Origin: Stramonita haemastoma
Lineage: Eukaryota; Mollusca; Gastropoda; Neogastropoda; Muricidae
Direction of reading: 5' to 3'
DNA length: 12,500 bases
Assembly (NCBI GenBank): GCA_030674155.1
Contig: CM060318.1
Span: 83,538,243 to 83,550,742 of the forward strand
Part shown: positions 7,802 to 12,500 of the stretch, one piece after another
Layout of the letters: every line of letters starts with the position of its first letter
How positions within the stretch are numbered: position 1 is the stretch's first letter
Made by a program: the position numbers and the translations under genes
The notes under the pieces: model-generated
The model's input: the letters and a program-made list of their open reading frames with translations, nothing else
What the model was told of the DNA's origin: nothing
The model's database searches: none

Positions 7802-7880
<79 letters not shown>
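7802..7880. repeat. (CA)n microsatellite
   Basis: About 39 CA units, with a single phase slip (CACACCACAC) near 7848-7850. Overlapping open frames are Cys-Val dipeptide artefacts. Confidence 0.97.
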
Positions 7881-7883
<3 letters not shown>

Positions 7884-8508
7884 TGCACGCACAAGAGTGA
7901 TATGAAGGGTTGCTCTAGCGCAATGGTAGCACAATTCATTTCTTCTATTGGAACAACATGCAGTTCCCCCATCATAGATTGTCCAGTTGTTCACGTTCTT
8001 CTGACAACATGTGCTTTACATCCTGCCTTATGTACCAAAATATCAAATCCTTTTGACCTTGTGTCCTTTTGCGTTAGCATTCTAGTACAGTATGCTCAGA
8101 CTCTTACAGCATCATATCAGCACTGTCTGTGGTGCAGAAAACAACTTTTCTAAATCATCGGTTTCTATATCTGTCTCTCATGGGTCTTTGCACTAAAACT
8201 GTTGGCAACGGTGCTGGCGTAGTTTTTTTTCATAACACTGGTGTTGAATCCATCCACTAATATTTCAGTGGCACTTCTATTTCCTAATCTGTTCAATGAA
8301 GCAATCCAGTGACGTAACAGTTTTCTTCAAATACAACCTATTGCTTCCCTTACATATGACAGAGAGACAAGAGAGAGAGAGAAAGACAGGGAAGGGGTAT
8401 AGTAATAACTAATTCAAAATCCTATTCTTTTTAAAATCAGTAGACTTATCACAAGAAAATTTGAAAGATGAAAATATATGCTGAAATACTATAGCTACCT
8501 TGTCAATT
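7881..8508. other. Stretch with no recognised gene
   Basis: A 90-codon plus-strand open frame (7881-8153) begins right at the end of the CA repeat and has no domain or composition that I recognise. The remainder is A/T-rich, with a short GA-rich patch near 8361-8385. I see no RNA gene or element terminus here. Confidence 0.5.

Positions 8509-8509
<1 letters not shown>

Positions 8510-8597
<88 letters not shown>
8510..8597. repeat. (CA)n microsatellite
   Basis: About 44 uninterrupted CA units, followed to about 8635 by a degenerate GCGCAC/GGCACACACG-rich zone. Confidence 0.97.
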
Positions 8598-8599
<2 letters not shown>

Positions 8600-8720
8600 G
8601 TGCGCGCACGAGGCGCACGCAGGCACACACGCACGCACAACTACACACATTTGCTGCTTACAAGAAAGAACAAAAAGTTTGAATATAGGTAAATATGAAT
8701 TGGACATAGAATATAAGTCT

Positions 8721-9213
<493 letters not shown>

Positions 9214-9281
<68 letters not shown>

Positions 9282-9340
9282 CAGAGACAGAGACAGAGAC
9301 AGAGAGAGACAGACATAGAGAGACACAGAGAGAGAGAGAA
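9214..9340. repeat. Compound (GA)n / (GACAGA)n microsatellite
   Basis: A GA array starts inside what would be the SINE sequence CCGAAAG. After a GGAGAG slip it changes into GACAGA units and decays by about 9340. Its structure (pure GA, then GACAGA hexamers) repeats the order seen at 8724-8860. Confidence 0.95.
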
Positions 9341-9689
9341 GTATGTAAGTGTCTGCAGGAACGTGAAATGTCGACACTGTTAGATCAATGAAAAAGTACA
9401 CCACACCAGTAGGAGTCAAACTGGTTCACAGAGATATATGCCGACAATTTCTAAGAAAAGAAAGCTAATACATGCCTAACGTGCTTCAATGGCCTTGCCA
9501 TAACAAATACACAAGCAGGCATGTAGACAAGGGGTAAATAGGAAGGGAAAAGAGGGGGATTGGGGGAAGGAGACAATTATTTGGGAAGATGAAAGGCTGG
9601 TAGAATTGTAGACAGACAGGTAGACAGCTATCAAAGGATTTGAATAGGAAGTTCTAAACAAACATAACAAATGATTAACTTGTCTGTAA
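9341..9689. other. Probable intron of the class C GPCR gene
   Basis: No coding motif was found on either strand. On the minus strand this directly follows the receptor exon's GTAAGT donor, so it is read as the start of its downstream intron. It contains a G-rich tract (about 9541-9572) and a GACAGACAGGTAGACAG patch. No exon encoding the rest of TM4 to TM7 was seen in it or in the rest of the window. Confidence 0.6.
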
Positions 9690-9695
9690 ACTTAC
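9690..9695 (-). other. 5' splice site (donor) of the GPCR exon
   Basis: GTAAGT on the minus strand directly follows codon 352 (GAT). It is a perfect intronic donor hexamer. Reading past it gives only six more residues before a stop, which supports splicing here in phase 0. Confidence 0.8.
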
Positions 9696-10751
9696 ATCTA
9701 TAGCAAGGAGCACAAGGCAGAGTATGAGCTGATGACTCTTGCTGGTCAAAAATGGTCGACGTATGGTCTTCTGGCCAGACTGGAACAGGCGGTATATCCA
9801 TACAGTCCGCAATAGTAAAGGCCCATATAGCAGAGTGAAGGACAGGCCTAGTAGTGAAAACCCAGCTCGGCAGGCATTTGAGCTCACTTCGCTTGTAAAA
9901 ACCAGGTCAGTGATATATCCACAGATGATGGCAAAAAGCATCACGTTAGAGAGAGGTATGGAAGATGCCTTAATAACTTGATGATCCTGATGACGGCAGA
10001 AAAAGGCAAAGACAAGTAAGCAGATGCAGATGCAGAAGAAATCAAGCGCTACCTTTTTGGCTTCTGATCTGAAGGTCAACATCGCTGGGGCTATGGGCAC
10101 ACATTTCTGCCGGTTGACCTTATCTGGCCAGGTGAAACGTGGGCAAGGGTCACACTTTGTGCCATTGTCAATCACTATTTGGTGCTTATAACAGGAAACG
10201 CATTCCCAACAACAACTCGGCTCTCCTGGCACCATAATTTCATGCAATCCGCATGGGACACTGCACTGAGAATCTAGATGGTCAAGATCTCCTAAATTAA
10301 AGTAATTCCAGTTGACTTGGCTGACTTCTGTTAACTCCTCCGTCATTGTGGAATACTCTAGAATGGTCACTGCCTCACACTTGTTTGTAGAATCCTGACG
10401 AATTTGTTTGACATAAAAAGGCATTTGGCGGTTTCCATTTTTAAATGTTATCACACCAGTGACTCCAAATAAATTTGCTTTTGTCAGTTGAGAGTGAAGT
10501 TTAGGGCCCCTCAAACACTTTCTGGCACGGGTTGGATCTAAAGCATTACAATCTGAGCTTTTTAGAATAGAAGATACAGCGGTACCTATCAAAGAGACGG
10601 CATCCATGATGTAGCCTCTGCGTCCACTGTCAATGTCCAGTGGTAGGCTGGTGTTAGCAAAAGACAGGTCATCACCACATGTTTTCTCGCGTAAGGAACA
10701 TTGAAAATGGTCCTCCCAGTTGTCAGCAAACCAAGTGTCAGATGTAGTGTT
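9696..10751 (-). CDS. Internal exon of a class C GPCR, metabotropic-glutamate-receptor-like
   Basis: This phase-0 exon encodes 352 residues with no internal stop, between a consensus acceptor and donor. Residues 1-135 match the end of the mGluR ligand-binding domain (DTWFADNWEDHFQCSL, GYIMDAV, NLFGVTGVITFKNGN). Residues 163-217 form a complete nine-cysteine domain (QCSVPC, SCCWECVSC, TKCDPC, QKC). TM1 is about 232-252. KASSIPLSN and TM2 follow (265-285), then TM3 with the RTVWIYRLF end (293-316), and the start of TM4 (340-352). Sequons are at Asn1, Asn33 and Asn196. Such receptors act at the plasma membrane as dimers, signalling through G proteins. The residue equivalent to the ligand-contacting Lys409 of mGluR1 (AMKP) is Asp here (ALDP, residue 72). 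An orphan or non-glutamate receptor is therefore likely. The N-terminal lobe and TM5-7 must lie on exons outside the window or unrecognised. Confidence 0.92.
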
Positions 10752-10790
10752 CTGTTAATGAGAGAGAAAATGTAGCGACCTTTAGGTGTA
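10752..10790 (-). other. 3' splice site (acceptor) of the GPCR exon
   Basis: On the minus strand TTTTCTCTCTCATTAACAG precedes the codon AAC. This is a good pyrimidine tract and AG, with coding similarity to mGluRs starting almost at once (DTWF-W). A minus-strand open frame crossing this junction at 10589-10807 is out of frame with the receptor. Confidence 0.8.
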
Positions 10791-10811
10791 GAAAGTCGTC
10801 TGGTCATTCAT

Positions 10812-10905
10812 ATACACACACACACACACACGCATGCATTCATAATCATAGATAGATAGACATCACACACACAAACACACACACACATTTATATATGTAT
10901 ATAAA

Positions 10906-10978
<73 letters not shown>
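10812..10978. repeat. Interrupted (CA)n microsatellite
   Basis: CA runs at 10814-10831, 10863-10887 and 10910-10977 are separated by GCATGCATTCATAATC, a GATA trimer and an AT-rich TATATATGTATATA patch. The array lies in the intron upstream of the receptor exon. Confidence 0.95.
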
Positions 10979-10984
<6 letters not shown>

Positions 10985-11378
10985 GCTTGACCCAGTCTGC
11001 CTACACTCTCTGACGACGTGCCAGGAGTAAGAAGTGCCAGGAGGAGCTTTTCAGAGATGTGTGGGTTTTTTTTAATAGTGGAAAGTAGTTCAGTTGAAAA
11101 TTATACAGACCAGTGTGTCTTCAATGCAGGACAAAAAGTGTGAACATAATTGGATGTAAAAAGCTGTGCATATTGAGTTATTACGATTTCTTCCTCTTAC
11201 TAGATTTAACAAACCCTTGTGAGGTGGTGAAGTGGTAAGGTGGTGATCTGTTCCTGGACCTTTCTGCTGTAATAGGCTACTGAAGTGTGATGGCCAGCTT
11301 CACGAATCTGTGTCAAGTGTTTTCCTGGTTGTAGGGCCTACAGCTGAGGTAGGCTAATATGTCGGCCTAGTCTTCTCC
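10979..11378. other. Unassigned stretch, probable upstream intron of the GPCR gene
   Basis: No exon, RNA gene or element end was recognised. It contains short direct repeats such as GGTGGTGAAGTGGTAAGGTGG near 11223-11243. No receptor-like coding sequence is visible on the minus strand, so the preceding exon is likely beyond the window. Confidence 0.5.
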
Positions 11379-11398
11379 CTCACTCACTCACTCACTCA
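11379..11398. repeat. (CTCA)n, the 3' tail of LINE copy B
   Basis: Five CTCA units, equal to TGAG on the element's own strand, directly follow the element's terminal GTCCCATGTCCC block. This is the same tail and the same junction as in copy A. Confidence 0.9.
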
Positions 11399-11399
11399 G

Positions 11400-12500
11400 T
11401 CCCATGTCCCAAAGGACGTAGGGGGGACATGAGAGAAGACGCAACAGAGATCTTTTTCCATGCTTCACGATCCTGTGTGGCTAGTAGGTGTTGCAGGGGG
11501 TGGGCGGTCCAGTCTTTGATGTTGTCAACCCATGATTTCTTTTGGCGGCCTCTTCTTCTCTTGGCCTCTTCTTCTTTTGCCCTTTACTGTTCCTTGCAAG
11601 ATGGTTTTTGCTAAGGTGTTGTGTCTTGTGGTGTGACCAAACCACATCAACTTTCTCCTCTTTATGGTGGAGAACAAAGGCTCTTGGGGGCCCACACGCT
11701 TTTTGATTTCTTCTTTCACATAGTTATTGGTCTTGTGTTCTTTGTATGATATTTTGAGGAGTCTTCTGTGGCACTTGCTCTCCAATGCTTGTATTATCCT
11801 CTCTAACTCTGCTGTCAGAGTCCATGATTCACAGCCATATAGGAGGATAGATATCACGAGGGACTTGTAGAGGTGGTATTTGGTGCAGAAGCTGATGTTG
11901 TTGCTTCTGATGATCCTCTCGAGTCTGACTAGAGCAGATGTTGCTGTTGCAATGCAAGCTTTCACTTCATTGTTTGATGTGCCATCTTTTGTTAGGATGG
12001 CGTCTAAGTATTTGAATTGGCTCACTTCTTCCAGTATTTCTCCATTCATCTTTATTTCCGCGATGTCATTACTTGTGCTGTTGACCATGATCTTTGATTT
12101 TTCTGTACTGACCTCCATGCTGTATGCGCTCGCTCGATCTGTTAGATTGTCTGTGAGGATTTGCAGTTCTTGTTTGCTACTGCCCATGAGGTCAATGTCA
12201 TCTGCAAATCTGAGGTTGCAAAGGGGTCTTCCACCAATGGAGATGGAAGTGTGGTGGTTTTGCAGTGTCTCTGTCATGATGTTTTCGAGGAAGAGGTTGA
12301 AGAGTACAGGTGAGAGAAGGCAGCCCTGGCGAACCCCAACCGTGGTCTTCAAGAACTTGCCCACGTGATTGTTCATGAAAACTGCACTTCTTGCGTTCTC
12401 GTACAGTGCCTTGATGACTTCAATAAGGCAGTTGTCAATGTTGAAGTGCCTGAGTACTTGCCAGAGGCCGTCATGCCATACCCTGTCAAAGTGCCTTTTT
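11400..12500 (-). pseudogene. RTE-like reverse transcriptase copy B, active-site box intact, frameshifted
   Basis: The domain runs VWHDGLWQVLRHFNIDN, TVGVRQGCLLSPVLFN, CNLRFADDIDLMGSSKQ (the FADD catalytic box intact), VSTEKSKIMVNST, ILLYGCESWTLT and RRKLMWFGHTTRH. The main frame is open from about 12488 to a TAA near 11525. Two defects are visible. An extra base near 12491 (GGCACTTTGAC against GGCCTTTGAC in copy A) breaks the frame before FD-VWHDGL. A 16-base tandem duplication near 11558-11590 shifts the frame inside the basic GKRRRG segment and replaces the last codons. Downstream of that the ancestral frame continues to the tail and keeps Gln (CAG) where copy A has TAG. In a live element this enzyme copies the RNA at the nicked target. 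Confidence 0.9.

Larger units (their letters stand above)
11379..12500 (-). mobile_element. RTE-like LINE copy B: reverse-transcriptase region and 3' tail
   Basis: This minus-strand copy enters at the right edge and ends in a (TGAG)n tail seen as (CTCA)n at 11379-11398. Its 3' terminal block (about 90 bases) and its coding region correspond to copy A almost base for base, but inverted. It keeps the region deleted from copy A. The 5' part of the element continues beyond the window. Confidence 0.9.

Noticed and set aside
7881..8153. 90-codon plus-strand ORF and its minus-strand counterpart
   Set aside because: Both begin next to or inside a CA repeat. I recognise no motif in either, and nothing around them suggests a gene.
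10589..10807. 72-codon minus-strand ORF overlapping the start of the GPCR exon
   Set aside because: It is out of frame with the receptor. The receptor frame across the same bases gives clear mGluR similarity (DTWF-W, QCSL), and a splice acceptor lies inside this ORF.
11880..12368. 162-codon plus-strand ORF, and similar ones at 5409-5822 and 4843-5412
   Set aside because: They are antisense shadows of the LINE reverse transcriptase copies, with no recognisable domain of their own.

Overview
The window is animal nuclear DNA, most likely from a mollusc and possibly a marine gastropod. The signs are very long GT/CA and GA microsatellites, several decayed retroelement families stacked on each other, and one host exon with consensus splice sites. 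The molluscan assignment rests on the flavour of the elements (RTE-like LINEs with short tandem-repeat tails, a tRNA-derived SINE, Ty3/gypsy gag-pol remnants) and on family-level recognition. No database search was possible. Nothing prokaryotic is present: no operons, CRISPR array or bacterial-type genes.

Layout. At 1-585 is the 3' end of a CR1/L2-type LINE: 45 C-terminal codons, a 3' UTR holding a GT microsatellite, and an ATT tail. It abuts a minus-strand ORF1/gag-like fragment (587-822). A minus-strand RTE-like endonuclease pseudogene with its 5' leader (1115-1950) follows, then a 5'-truncated SINE piece (1958-2108). A plus-strand Ty3/gypsy remnant (2224-3990) keeps the order gag, zinc knuckles, protease, reverse transcriptase. 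An RTE-like reverse-transcriptase pseudogene on the plus strand (about 4670-6305) ends in a TGAG tail. A minus-strand full-length tRNA-derived SINE (6671-7032) sits against a minus-strand gag remnant (7040-7510, perhaps to 7690). From 7700 to 9345 the sequence is mostly microsatellites, with a second, end-trimmed SINE inside them.

The one convincing host gene is on the minus strand at 9696-10751. It is a single 352-codon internal exon of a class C GPCR of the metabotropic-glutamate-receptor type. It holds the end of the ligand-binding domain, the complete nine-cysteine domain, and TM1 to the start of TM4. Its other exons were not found here, so most or all of 1-9695 is probably intron or flank of this gene. 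Beyond it lie a CA microsatellite and a second RTE-like reverse-transcriptase copy (11379-12500, minus), nearly identical to the first but inverted.

The retroelements are all disabled by stops, frameshifts, deletions or truncation and do not form a working system. The most interesting points are the receptor's Asp where glutamate receptors carry a ligand-binding Lys, and the near-identical inverted LINE copies flanking the exon. I found no evidence for an undescribed multi-gene system.
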